Shown piece by piece: positions 12,401 through 22,774 of a stretch of DNA of 64,000 nucleotides. Every line of letters begins with the position of its first letter. Position 1 is the stretch's first letter. The position numbers and the translations under genes were made by a program. The stretch comes from Owenia fusiformis. Its lineage: Eukaryota; Annelida; Polychaeta; Sabellida; Oweniidae. The DNA is taken from NCBI GenBank assembly GCA_903813345.2, contig CAIIXF020000006.1, positions 24,867,936 to 24,931,935 on the forward strand. Direction: 5' to 3'. The notes below the pieces were generated by a model. That model searched no databases and was not told the DNA's origin. It saw only the letters and a list, made by a program, of their open reading frames with translations.

Positions 12401-15400
12401 AGACCACTTAGACTTTGATCAGAAATTAAGGTTGAGAACTGCAAAGAAAATCAAAGCAAGCAGGTTAATCAAGCAAATCTCCACCTAAATCGGCATGATG
12501 TAGTTGTATGAATCAGGGTGTAAATGTTGCTAGAGTAGGCCAAGAAAAATCAATGTCTGTTTAGCAGTGCTAATCTAATCCTTTAAACCACCATAGTAAA
12601 TGGGGAGTTTTTATTTAGACAAGTTCTAGTAATTGAAAGACCTTGGATAGTTTGTGGGTCTTTTATAGATAATCTGTAAAACAAACAATGATTTGAGGGG
12701 GTCTTATAGATACTAACACTCCCTTTGTCTTAGGAATAGGTATACAATGACTCGAGGGGAGAAATTATGTTGGCAAAGCTAAAATAGCATTGTCTTAATA
12801 GTTGACATAATGTACATGTAATAGCAATAATTTATTCTCAAAAGTCACCATATTTTTTCTTATTATGGTATGAATAAGGGTACAAATCTCAACACGTAAT
12901 TGCCTATTAACTACCATTTTCTTAATATATAAATCTGGTCAAAATTTATTCAGATATCTATGTGACATATTACAAAGTTGAGATTTCCCCATACTAGAGT
13001 AGGTTATATAGTTGATGTCACCCTATAATGAAATGAATTCATTTGTTATTCCAACACCAGGTCACCCACTACCTAGCATGCAAAGAAGCAATCAAAGCAT
13101 TTTAGAAGATTCATAAAATACCACCAATATTTTGATTACCATTCTTCTACATTTACCTTTCATTTAAACTCTCCAAGGGTAATGTCTTATTGTATGTGTA
13201 CTATAGTTTAAAATGATGGTATGTATTTTATGAAAATCCTTTCAAAATAAAGAGGGGTTACACTAAACCAAACCATGTGCTCACACATGTCATCTGTTCA
13301 TCCAATCACCATTGAAATCACCAATAGATGAGGTAAAGGATCATGGGATATGCTAACCACCATCCGTGTTCTACTGACCTGGCCCATAGTGGCATCATCT
13401 GCCTTGTAACCATCAAGTTTTTGCTGTACCATCTGGGCAAACTCCTGAGCCCCTTCTCCATCACTGTTCAATTGTGCCAATAGTTCAATTACCATGTACA
13501 ACAATATAGAGTTTACATGGGTATAGCCAAGCATGAGGCAACTGCCATGCTAAATGTTACCTCTCTAGATTTCTTTTCTCACCTATTCTTGAGATGCTGG
13601 CTACACCCATTAACACTTAAATGGTGCTATCATACATATAATTAGAGTATACAGATACATGTATAGGATACTTCTGCATTAGGATTTTTCAAAATCTTTA
13701 ATGAATATAAGTACAAAAACTCATTGAGAATTCTTCCCAGGCAAGCATACCTTTAATGTTCCACTAAAAGGTATTTTGGAATTAGAAAAATAGATTCAAG
13801 CGAAATGATAAATGCAGAAATAACAGAATAACAAAAAGGTATTTTATTTTTCATTAAACAATCAGTTATAACAACACCATCGTTCCTGTAAATTTTACAA
13901 AAAAACATAAACATACAAACAAATGAACACATCAACAATTATAAATTTTCCCATCATTGTTCAAAAAAGCTTTATTTCATGACTATAAATATTTCATTCA
14001 TAAAATACATTGGCATACCTCCTATATCGTACTGATGGGTACTCTCCTAGTGTAGCACATAGTGTAGCTATCTGCTCTGCACATCGTTCTAAGTTCTGTG
14101 TACGACCTGACTGGTACTGTGGATTGTAGTAGTACTGGAATGTCTTGGGGGAATCCAAGGAGAAAACCTACAACGAAAGTAAAGGAAATTTATTTTACAT
14201 CCATACACAGATGGGTTCCTGTTTAATACATTACAAGTTCTATTTTATTAATATAAATCAATTATAGAAACTTCCAATTCTATATCAAAATACTGTATTC
14301 CAAATAAAACCCCATTCATTTTTATATAAATATCTAATATCTACCGGACCATATTTTCTGTATTGGTATACAATACAACCCTGGACTATATTTACTGGTG
14401 GACTATAAATACGTTGACAGCAGTGACCGAATATATTGTCCGGTTAGATTTTGGTCCTATCTGTTATCTTTATTTTTAATGTATAGATGTCGTACTATAG
14501 TCGTACTATAATCTATACTTATCTGATATCTTATCAATGAATTCAAAAACACTGATGGCATCCAATCACGTTTAGGGTAGTGGTTAGAACAGTCTTCTGA
14601 CTGTTGTCTATGGTGTGGATCGACTCCCACTCTTTCCTTATTTTTTTTTTATTTCTTTACTATATTCTGTATAAAATGGAACTAAACTGCATTGGCATAT
14701 TCGTTTCCTCAATTTGCTGTGATGATTTTTAATACTAATTCACGTAAAGGAGACTATACATTCTACGTAATTCTGTCCCTGAGACAACTTATTCTTAATT
14801 TTCAAGATGTACGTGTCCATGCGGACTATATTTTCTGGTTGCTCCAGTCCCCAGGACAACTTATCCTAATTTTTCTAGTTATAGATGTCCAGGGAGACTT
14901 TGTTGTCTACTAACATTTGTCTAGAGACTATAAATACTGGGTGGTTTAGTCCCATTGGTAATACAATCAGTCAACATTACATAAAATACCGTGTTTTTTA
15001 CAGAATGTTTTCAATGATTGGTTTAAGAGAAAAACATTGTTGAATTCAGTTCTCCATATCAATACCAATCCTTTGTGCCTTGAATGGAATCGAATAAATA
15101 TTCATTTCGTTATAAATATTTATATTATGTTCTATTTTCACAGAAAAATGAAATGGCAAGGGTGACAAAAGATCATGGCATTATTATTTTATTATTTCTC
15201 AGGACTAATCAGTTTGAGACGGTATATTTAAAACGGAACCTTTAATGTAAGGGACATTCCACTTTTGGATGATATACAATTATAGGTGACATGGCTGTAT
15301 TACACGAACGGTCTTGTATGTCAATGAACTGTTAATTATACATAGAGTCCTTTATTTATATGTCTAAAATATGGTCCGGTGTGACTTGTAAGAGACCATA

Positions 15401-18400
15401 ATTTGGTATTTAAAGTCCGCCCCAGACACCCAGTTCTAGCACACGGACTAAAATATCTAAGGAAATATAGTCCATCAGACTTGTTATTCTATATAATATA
15501 GTCCAGGACAATATTTTCCAGGACTTATAGTCCAGCGGACCATATTTAGTACGGTCTATATATACGTTGACACCGGGCTTAATATACCGAAGAACAACCT
15601 ATCATTTGTAATTTAAAAGATACTTACTTGACTTTCATATGGTAAGAATGCTATGTTAATTTCCTTCAGTGTTTTGATGTACTTTCCAGCTGGTGACTTG
15701 GACAGTTCGTTAAACAGCTCATCAGGACAAGCTACAATGGATAATTATATCAAATTGAGTAACTTGGGCAAGCTACAATGGATAATTATATCAAATTGAG
15801 TAACTTGGACAAGCTACAATGGATAATTAGATCAAATTGAGTATATTGGGCAAGCTACAATGGATAATTATATCAAATTGAGTAACTTGGGCAAGCTACA
15901 ATGAATAATTAGATCAAATTGAGTAACTTGGGCAAGCTACAATGAATAATTATATCAAATTGAGTAACTTGGGCAAGCTACAATGAATAATTATATCAAA
16001 TTGAGTATATTGGGCAAGCTACAATGAATAATTAGATCAAATTGAGTATATTGGACAACCTACAATGAATAATTATATCAAATTGAGTAACTTGGGCAAG
16101 CTACAATGAATAATTAGATCAAATTGAGTAACTTGGGCAAGCTACAATGAATAATTATATCAAATTGAGTAACTTGGGCAAGCTACAATGAATAATTATA
16201 TCAAATTGAGTATATTGGGCAAGCTACAATGAATAATTAGATCAAATTGAGTATCTTGGGCAAGCTACAATGGATAATTAGATCAAATTGAGTAACTTGG
16301 GCAAGCTACAATGGATAATTAGATCAAATTGAGTAACTTGGGCAAGCTACAATGAATAATTAGATCAAATTGAGTAACTTGGGCAAGCTACAATGAATAA
16401 TTAGATCAAATTGGGTATCTTGGGCAAGCTACAATGAATAATTAGATCAAATTGAGTAACTTGGGCAAGCTACAATGAATAATTAGATCAAATTGAGTAT
16501 CTTGGGCAAGCTACAATACAAAATTGTATTAATTTGACATTTTGACTGATCCAGAAGTAATGTCAAAGATGTTGCTATTTCAATACAACTTGACTAAACA
16601 TCTTGAAACTTGGTCCAGATGTTCCCTAAACATTAATGAGTTAATATCTAAAAAATAACATTTCCTATCATTTATTTTTTGTAATTCTAAATCTATTCTC
16701 AAGTATTTTTGCTCACAAAATAAACACCTGAAATATAAATGAATAGGGTGGGCCAAAACACCTGGTCCTTTACATAAACATGTCTAATAAACAATAACAG
16801 TTGACAGACAACACAAAAATTAAAATTCCCGACTCTTCAGATTCTAACATTTCTATTGAATTCCTTTTCAGCCATTTTTGATTTTTTAGCCAATCCTTGA
16901 TCTTTCTGCAGAAAAGATCAGGGAAATGTTATCTAAATTAACATAAATATTCTATTATTCAGCCAAGAACTACAGAATAATTTCTCAAACAGGGAGATGT
17001 ACATATTTTGAGTTAAAAAATGGTACTATAGACTATCAACTTTTAACTCATTGACATAGAAATACAGTCTAAACAGTATATGTTAAGTTATTGGAAGTTG
17101 TGAGAATTTGTTACAGACACCAACCACCAAACGCCATAAAAAAAACCGGAGGCCATAACAATATGTCACCACTTTTTGGTGGTGACATAATGATTTTAGA
17201 CTTGGTGAACAGAGGTGGGGGTTAGAGTACAAGTAACAAGACTATTAAGTAACTTACCTTCTGTGAAATATACATGTGCACATTTGTACTGTAATGTATG
17301 GGTGGTTTTGAAGTCTTCTATCAAATTCCGAATGGACTGAAACATGAAAGAAGCTGATTTTACACATAGAACAATTTCATAATTGGATTTCTTTACAATT
17401 CCTTTTATTAACTGAACACTCTCTATTGTGTTAAACTATTTATCACCAAGTTGCAAGTATTATACAAAAATTTGTTTTTCATTCTATAGGGCGTCAAATA
17501 AGTCTGTTCTCCCCCTTAACTTTTTCAATTCAGAAATAACATAGGGTTGGTACATATCATCTTAAGGGAATTTAATTTGTTCATCACACACCAAATTTCA
17601 GAGTGATTGGTCAAATTCCAAATTTTTATAGACTATTTTTAGTGATGTCCATATTTCACTTTTTAACAGTCCGTATGTCTCCCCCAGTTTCCATAGTTGA
17701 AAATTATTTGACGCCCTGCAGATACTTTTGCATAAGAAAGCACTTGTTTTATGATTATCTAATAAGTGAAACTCTGTCAGAATGCCCCAGATTTTCTTTG
17801 TACAATGTATATCCTTTTAAGACCAGACTACCTCATATGTAGCACTTTGGATTTATAGTGACCTTTAATATCTGAGATTCCCATTCAATGTTCATTGAAA
17901 GTTGTGTCAATTGTCCATTGTTTGAAGTAGGTTGCTAAAGGTGGGGGGGGGGGTACTTACCTTCTCTGTAGGTGTTATAAGGTAGACAGCCTCCATTGAC
18001 AACAAAGGTTCCCTTCTCTTGTTGATGTCTTCTACCACTGAAATATTAGATACAAAACTCAACTTCACTGCTTAGATATAATACATACAATTTAAATTGC
18101 TGCCAATGTATACAAATGACCAAATAAGTGATAATTCAAGAAAAACAGTGTCCATTTCAAATATTTTAGATATATCTATGCTACTGACCTATACTTTAAT
18201 AGCAAATTGAAAAAAAAAAAAAAATTTGAGTAAGACTAGAAACAGACTGTTGTTTGGTGTGATGACATATGGGGTAATGAAAACAGAATGGCAGATTCAA
18301 AACGACAACGACACATGAACTACACAACTGCCATCTTTTAATCACACTAAAATACAAACAGTTCCTTACAAGTGATTCCATCAGACATGATTTCAGTCAT

Positions 18401-21400
18401 TTTACAGCAAGCTGACAGCATCCTCATACTGAGTTGGTCTACCACCAGCACCTTCCAATCAGACCCCTTCACAGCACAAATAACATCTGTCAGAATTTCT
18501 GCAAACATAAAACATGTTATTACTAGAATGCGGAGAAGCACTACAGTATAGTGTCTACTTACTAGACAAGATTGTTGACACAGTTTCAACTTGCCTGACT
18601 TGAGAGCCTGGCTACCCTCAGGTATATGTTGTATATTCCAACTTGCTAGAATGCCTCAAGAAAACATGAACAAGACAGAAGTTGGTTCTTGTAAATTAAT
18701 GGCGTATATGTACTGGTATGAGCCATTTCTTGTAGATGTGTGCTTGACTGTATATTATGTTATGTATTGCTGTTCTTGGTATGTATTGTATTGTATATTT
18801 ATATCATTCCTTGCCGGGTCTTTGTCTAATGAAGGAACTATGGGCTTGTGGTCACACATCAAACTAACAAAATGGGACTTTCTTCATGACGAAATCACCA
18901 ATTCTTTGAAATCAAAAGAACTGTGACAACCATTGGTGGTATGATGTCTCAAATGTCACCACCTGTCATTTGTTAAAAACACTGAATGCCAAATTCCAAC
19001 TTCCGAATACCAACCAACACCACAAAAAAGTTAGAGACTATAACAATATGTCACAACTTGTGGTGTTGACATTATGAATATACATATTCATATGATTTAG
19101 TTAAAATAGAAGTTTAAATATATACCACTAATGTTGATGGATTGACAAACCAACAGTTATATATGAACATAACAATTGATGGACACCTTTCTAAACTGTT
19201 GAAGCCAACAACCTGGCTTTCTGCAGATTCACTGCTATGGAGGATACCAAGGAATAAGAAATTTTCACCTATTCAAAATTGTTAATAGTCTTCTTATATG
19301 AGTTCTATGTAATGTTCAGGTACTATACAAATATTTCATTCTCTGATTGGTCGACATCTTTCAAATGCCTACAGATATTTTAGTTGACGGTAACAGTTAG
19401 TTGAAGTTACCAGAAAAAAGTAAAATGTGAATGAATAATTGAAGTTACCAGAAAAAAGTAAAATGTGAATGAATAAATGTGCTTCAAACCTTTTCAAACA
19501 TGGCAAAAACAATCTGATCGGGATACAAAATCAAAACAGAAAATATTGATTGAAGACCCCTTCATGTAACTGTAAGCATTTACAATCAACATCCACAAAG
19601 TAACCAGCAAATATTTTAAACTCTAGTCCACCATATAAAGAAAACGAGACATTATTGTAATTCCATCGATACATATAATAATAACATAATAACAAAACTA
19701 GAAATTAGTAAATTCCGACCAAAAATAGCTTCCTGGATGTTTCATCAATACATTGGTAGATGGTACAAAGATGCAATTTGCTAGATTCACAATATGCATG
19801 GTTATTGATTTTGTAGATGTTGTGAGCCTGAATCCAAGTATTCAATTGATTTACTGCTGTGGTAGATGCGTCCCAAGAGAATTACCCAATAAGACCAGAT
19901 GTATGCTGAGAATTCCAATACTGTGAGATTAGTTCATCATAAACAGTATTTCTTATCTCTGCTATAGCATAAAAGGAAAGAATATAAATGCAATGCTTGT
20001 CTTTACGGAAAACAGCCATAGCTGAATTCCTTAATTTAAATGCAATAACGGAAATTCCAAATCAAACAACAATAGAGCTAAGTAGACCTGACATATATTT
20101 AGAAGCATCTAAATAGATAAATACCCCCCAAAATTGATGATAAATTTAATAAAAAGCTGCACATCGCTAGAAATCCAATTTTGGGTTGTTCCAGGGTCAA
20201 CTGTAAAGTTTTGAGCTATAAAGAAAGATTTGGTGAACAAATGTGCAAATACACATGATAAATATGACATTATGAGGATTGTTCCTTAAATTGCTTAGAT
20301 TGTTGCCAACAGTTTGATTTTTGGAAGTTTTTTTTATAGAATATGACATCACTACTGATTTAGAACATTCAACAGAATTTGCTGTAAACATATATGTTCA
20401 CATAAATTGCATTTTAGAACGATGTGTAGGTTTAAAATACACCTTTCATTTTATTTTTTACAGTGCCGGGTGAATTCATGAATACATAAATATTTATCAA
20501 ATCAAATTGTTACCATTCAAAAAATGACCATTGCATTGATAATGTGTACATTTTCAGATTTTTTTTATATGATAATTAGGGAGAAATAATTGTTGAATTT
20601 AGTTCACCAAATCATAAATAGTCTTCTTTAAAATGTAGAAATCTTGGTATTTCTTGGTACCAAAATGTCATGTTTCAGCCTTTACCAAAATGAGATGTTT
20701 TCACCTTCTGACCCGAATCACAGACTTACTGTAGACTTCAAGGGATTTTTTCAGGGAGAATACTACATTTGCTAATTAATTGAAAATATCCCTTGATGAC
20801 ATGATTTCAAGTGTTATGGTTTCATTATACCATTTACTTCATTATGAACATAGCATCAGTTACGTGATCGACAAAATGGAGAAGCTCAATTTCCCAAAAA
20901 TTAATGTTCAGACTAGGCTGCATCTTCATTGTCTTAGTCTTGTTTGACAGAGTTTCACAATGTAACCTGGGCACCAAAGGACATACAGCATACTGGTAAG
21001 AAAACACATAAGAAGAACATTTTACATAAATTTCTTATTTTTCAGGGCCAAAATTGTTAAGGAAACAGTAAGAATTTATCCCGTGCAAGGAAGGACTATA
21101 GTCCTGAGAAGGTGTCAATCTTTTGCCTGTATGGTTACAACATGGGAGAAAAATCTATGCCTCACACATTTAAAATACCTACCTCAATATATTCCTGAGT
21201 ATTTTAGCATTCTTTTGTAGTTGAATGCCCAATCATTTGGGTTGAACAGCTGAATAATGACATTTTTCTTTATCATCGATAAAGATCTCTTCACTTTTCA
21301 AGATGGCGGTAGGTTTTAAAAGGTAACCCCCATTTGGTGTTTTGGCATCCAGGTCTGGTTGCTGTAAAGCCTGGATATACCAATAGATGGAGGAATATTG

Positions 21401-22556
21401 ATGGTTGAAATAAGTTAATTTACACACAAAAATTGTGGTTAAAATGAAAATTTCCTCATTCTGTCAATAAATCGACACAATTGGGGATACAACTACAGAT
21501 AAAAAGGAATACTAAAATATCCAGGAATTTATTGAGGTAGGTATTTTAAGTTTAGGAGACGTGGATCATTCTCCAATGTTGTAATTGTACAGGCAAAAGA
21601 TTGAAACCTTCTCAAGACAATTGCCCTGGTACAGGATGAGCAAGAATCATTGTAAAGGCCTATAAAGGACATATATTATCCCGTGCCAGGACTATAGTCC
21701 TGAGAACGTCTCAATCTTTTGCCTGTACGATTACAACATGGGAGAATTTTCTACGCCTCTTACACTTAGATACCTACTTCAATAGTTTCCTGGGTATACT
21801 AGCAATTCTTTTTGTGTAGTTGAATCCACAATTATCTGGCTTTATAGGCAGAACGGGAACATTTTTCTTTTTCATCAAGAGAGATTCCATCACTTTTCAA
21901 GATGGCGGTTGGATTCAAAAGGGGATTCCCCGTTTGACTGGCCAAGAAGTGGACCGGAAGTACCAAAAATGGAGGTTGAAATAAGTTAAATATTACACGC
22001 AAATGTTGCAATCAGAAACGAAAATTTCTTCGTTCTGCCGATAAAGCCAGATAATTGTGGACTACACGAAAAGAATGCTAAAATACCAAGGAATCTATTG
22101 AAGTAGGTATCTTAAGTGTAAGACGCGCAGAAAATTCTCCCATGTTGTAATCGTACAGGCAAAAGATTGAGACGTTCTCAGGACTATAGTCCTGGCACGG
22201 ATAGAGTTACAATAGAGTCCTGGAACAAAATGAATCCGACCACATAATGTAAATGAGATGGACTATATTGGAGAAATTTGTGCTTCGGGTCAAGCTCTTG
22301 GGAAACAATCATTGGTTCGACCTTGTAAAAAAAGTAAACAAATCAAATCAGGAAATATTTGTTCGAAAATCAATTTTCATTTTAGGATTACAACTCAATT
22401 CCTATTTTATGCGTGACCCGATTTTGTTTTTCTTGTCACAATACAATAAACATAACTTGGTACATATATATGCAAAATAATTTATGAATTTATAATAGAA
22501 GTACTGAGTTAATTGAATAAATACTTACTCTGATGAACTGCATTTTTCAACGCCAT
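404..22556 (-). CDS. STXBP1: Munc18 / UNC-18 (syntaxin-binding protein 1), exons 1-13, C-terminus off window
   Basis: Sec1/Munc18 protein that binds syntaxin and templates SNARE assembly for synaptic vesicle exocytosis. Coding exons, in transcript order: 22529-22556 (initiator Met 22556), 18370-18498, 17961-18037, 17258-17336, 15628-15731, 14019-14167, exon 7A 13379-13463 or 7B 11875-11959, 10664-10794, 9461-9568, 9081-9297, 8478-8616, 984-1093, 404-517. All junctions have GT/AG and compatible phases, and the sum is 1470 nt, 490 codons without a stop. Visible hallmarks: [15 protein letters not shown] in exon 2, [18 protein letters not shown] in exon 8, [15 protein letters not shown] in exon 10, [11 protein letters not shown]-type motif in exon 11 and [15 protein letters not shown] in exon 13. 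These match the family over domains 1, 2 and 3. The family is usually ~590 aa, so about 100 residues (end of domain 2) are missing at the left edge. Identity as the neuronal Munc18-1 type, rather than Munc18c, Sly1 or Vps45, is by recognition. Confidence 0.93.
1250..3489 (+). pseudogene. LINE ORF2 fragment: endonuclease tail plus reverse transcriptase, one frameshift
   Basis: The frame beginning at 1250 is open to 1792. The continuation lies in the next frame from about 1760, where [16 protein letters not shown] would follow, so one base is lost or gained around the T-run at 1752-1757. The RT part shows [14 protein letters not shown] (finger/palm motif A), [20 protein letters not shown] (motif B) and FADDTNIL (motif C, catalytic Asp-Asp). 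Further on are the thumb and a C-terminal HETR....[11 protein letters not shown] region typical of CR1/L2-like elements. The RT portion itself (1789-3489) has no stop. Loss of most of the endonuclease and the frameshift make it inactive. Confidence 0.85.
3521..8027. mobile_element. Large palindromic foldback element (4.5 kb) nested in the LINE 3'UTR
   Basis: The left end starts tgggagcaaaagtcc and the right end finishes ggtcattccgtttcc-type sequence and tttgctccca; the ends are inverted copies. The left arm, about 3521-4830, matches the reverse complement of about 6830-8027 through blocks such as gcgagctaagcgacatatg, gttgctatggtaac and ctctttt-cagtg. The middle, about 4980-6200, is a second direct copy of the left arm's interior. 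The arms include recurring ggggcgcagccagcttt blocks. No ORF resembles a transposase. The terminal identity may extend outward to tagtRtgggagc, so the exact target site is unclear. Confidence 0.75.
8209..8232 (+). other. Poly(A) tail of the LINE
   Basis: Twenty-four A residues follow tataaatatttttaat. This marks the 3' end of the reverse-transcribed LINE copy and places the unrelated 4.5-kb palindrome inside its 3'UTR. Confidence 0.8.
9564..9895. repeat. 45-bp minisatellite overlapping the 3' splice site of Munc18 exon 9
   Basis: About eight tandem copies of a 45-bp unit, atatctgcaagtataacac... then atgacatctatttct. The first copy contains the real acceptor (reverse strand cttgcag then ATATGAG). 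Six copies keep that cttgcag sequence; the seventh has cttgaag and the eighth is degenerate. The array therefore repeats the intron end plus the first bases of the exon. Confidence 0.9.
9962..10422. mobile_element. Non-autonomous hAT-like element
   Basis: Termini are taggggtgagacga on the left and tcgtctcacccca on the right, inverted copies. Subterminal gattcgagtc motifs recur at both ends. The flanks are gtggcaat at 9954-9961 and atggcaat at 10423-10430, an 8-bp target duplication with one mismatch, which fits hAT. The core is 461 bp with no transposase. It lies in the Munc18 intron between exons 8 and 9. Confidence 0.75.
11875..11959 (-). CDS. STXBP1: Munc18 alternative exon 7B (downstream copy)
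   Basis: An 85-nt exon with acceptor attgcag and donor gtagtgc. It reads [10 protein letters not shown], then [19 protein letters not shown]. It aligns residue for residue with exon 7A and with the vertebrate [18 protein letters not shown] region (domain 2). It enters in phase 2 and leaves in phase 0 exactly as 7A does. Using both copies together would add 85 nt (not a multiple of 3) and shift the frame. This copy is the closer one to vertebrates (LDAYKADD). Confidence 0.85.
13379..13463 (-). CDS. STXBP1: Munc18 alternative exon 7A (upstream copy)
   Basis: An 85-nt exon with acceptor ttgaacag and donor gtcagtag. It reads [10 protein letters not shown], then [19 protein letters not shown]. 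It has the same length and phases as exon 7B, 1.4 kb downstream. The two differ mainly in the first third (DGEGAQ against DWPRNA), at Gly/Ala in LDxY and at Ala/His before TMG. The differences conserve reading frame and flanking splice sites, as expected for a functional alternative rather than a decayed copy. Confidence 0.85.
14344..15590. repeat. Complex repeat rich in GGACTATA motifs
   Basis: The interval holds many variants of ggactata/tatagtcc, with accggaccatatttt near 14346 and its inverse aaaatatggtccggt near 15365. The phrase tacgttgaca occurs near both ends (about 14410 and 15567). It is probably a degenerate or nested DNA element in the Munc18 intron between exons 5 and 6. Boundaries are approximate, and no coding sequence was recognised. 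Confidence 0.45.
14574..14630 (+). repeat. tRNA-like promoter pair, probable SINE fragment
   Basis: The sequence ggtagtggttagaaca resembles a pol III A box, and ggatcgactcc at 14617-14627 resembles a B box at tRNA-like spacing. The tRNA arms do not fold convincingly. I read it as a tRNA-derived SINE head inside the GGACTATA-rich repeat. Confidence 0.4.
15722..16516. repeat. 42-bp minisatellite overlapping the 3' splice site of Munc18 exon 5
   Basis: About nineteen tandem copies of a 42-bp unit, aagctacaatgRataattaK.. then atcaaattgagtaacttgg. The first copy includes the functional acceptor at 15731/15732 (reverse strand cattgtag then CTTGTCC). All later copies keep cattgtag followed by CTTGCCC-like sequence, so the intron end and the exon's first ~7 bases have been amplified upstream of the real site. 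Confidence 0.92.
17108..17188. repeat. Short repeat family with atgtcaccac terminus, copy 1
   Basis: Contains ttgttacagacacc, accggaggccataacaat and the palindrome gtcaccactttttggtggtgac. It is related to the copies at 18953-19072 and 27156-27261, which share ttgttacagatgcc- and gactataacaatatgtcac-like sequence. It looks like a MITE with inverted ends atgtcacc/ggtgacat. This copy is 5' truncated and lies in the Munc18 intron between exons 4 and 5. Confidence 0.5.
17487..17718. mobile_element. MITE with AGGGCGTCAAATAA termini
   Basis: Left terminus agggcgtcaaataag and right terminus ttatttgacgccct are inverted copies enclosing 232 bp. Such ends are typical of Tc1/mariner-derived MITEs. A TA duplication is seen only at the left side. 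It sits in the Munc18 intron between exons 3 and 4. Confidence 0.6.
18953..19072. repeat. Short repeat family with atgtcaccac terminus, copy 2
   Basis: Begins atgtcaccacctg, ends gtggtgttgacat, and shares ttagagactataacaatatg with the copy at 27156-27261. It lies in Munc18 intron 1. Confidence 0.55.
19401..19476. repeat. Direct 38-bp duplication
   Basis: The block ttgaagttaccagaaaaaag.. with its continuation aaaatgtgaatgaata occurs twice in immediate succession in Munc18 intron 1. The rest of the intron from 19.5 to 21.0 kb shows nothing I can name. Confidence 0.8.
21079..21636. mobile_element. Palindromic MITE, copy A (TCCCGTGC ends)
   Basis: Long inverted arms of about 230 bp: the left part with gtcctgagaaggtgtcaatc and cttttgcctgtatggttac is repeated inverted on the right as gtacaggcaaaagattgaaa. 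A TA precedes the left end and TG follows the right (one base changed). It contains the palindrome ggactatagtcc. It is related to the copy 43 bp to its right. Confidence 0.7.
21679..22200. mobile_element. Palindromic MITE, copy B (TCCCGTGCC ends)
   Basis: Left end tcccgtgccaggactatagt and right end actatagtcctggcacgga are inverted copies with arms of over 200 bp, flanked by TA on both sides. This suggests a Tc1/mariner-like target. It is better preserved than copy A, which precedes it in the same orientation. Both lie in Munc18 intron 1. Confidence 0.75.
22529..22556 (-). CDS. STXBP1: Munc18 coding exon 1 (28 nt)
   Basis: The reverse strand reads ATGGCGTTGAAAAATGCAG.., that is Met-Ala-Leu-Lys-Asn-Ala-Val-His-Gln, followed by one base (A) and the donor GTAAGTA. 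Fly and worm homologues begin the same way with MALK/MSLK. The leftover A joins AA of exon 2 to form Lys, continuing with Ile-Leu-Thr-Asp-Val. The exon is separated from exon 2 by a 4-kb intron. Confidence 0.85.
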
Positions 22557-22666
22557 CTTGAAATTTTGTCGAAGACCCCTTGAATTGATAGTAAAATAAA
22601 TCCCCGGGGAAACACTGAACGAAAATATCTTTACAACCCGGGAGATTCAAAAGTCACATGGAGGAC

Positions 22667-22765
22667 TAACCAAACCAGTCTGGCCCAGTTATCTACTCCT
22701 GACGTCCTAGATCTACGACATTTCAAAATCGGGGAATAGATAACTGGGCCAGACGAGTTTGGTTA
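22667..22765. mobile_element. 99-bp MITE with a perfect 9-bp target duplication
   Basis: Ends are taaccaaaccagtctggccc and gggccagacgagtttggtta. The repeats of atggaggac at 22658-22666 and 22766-22774 form a 9-bp target duplication, typical of Mutator-like elements. The same ends bound the 849-bp element at 62375-63223. It sits about 110 bp upstream of the Munc18 start codon, probably in or near the 5'UTR or promoter. Confidence 0.85.
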
Positions 22766-22774
22766 ATGGAGGAC

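Noticed and set aside
15722-16516. Regular ~42-bp array considered as CRISPR
   Set aside because: There are no unique spacers between conserved repeats: the whole unit is repeated. The surrounding genes are eukaryotic.
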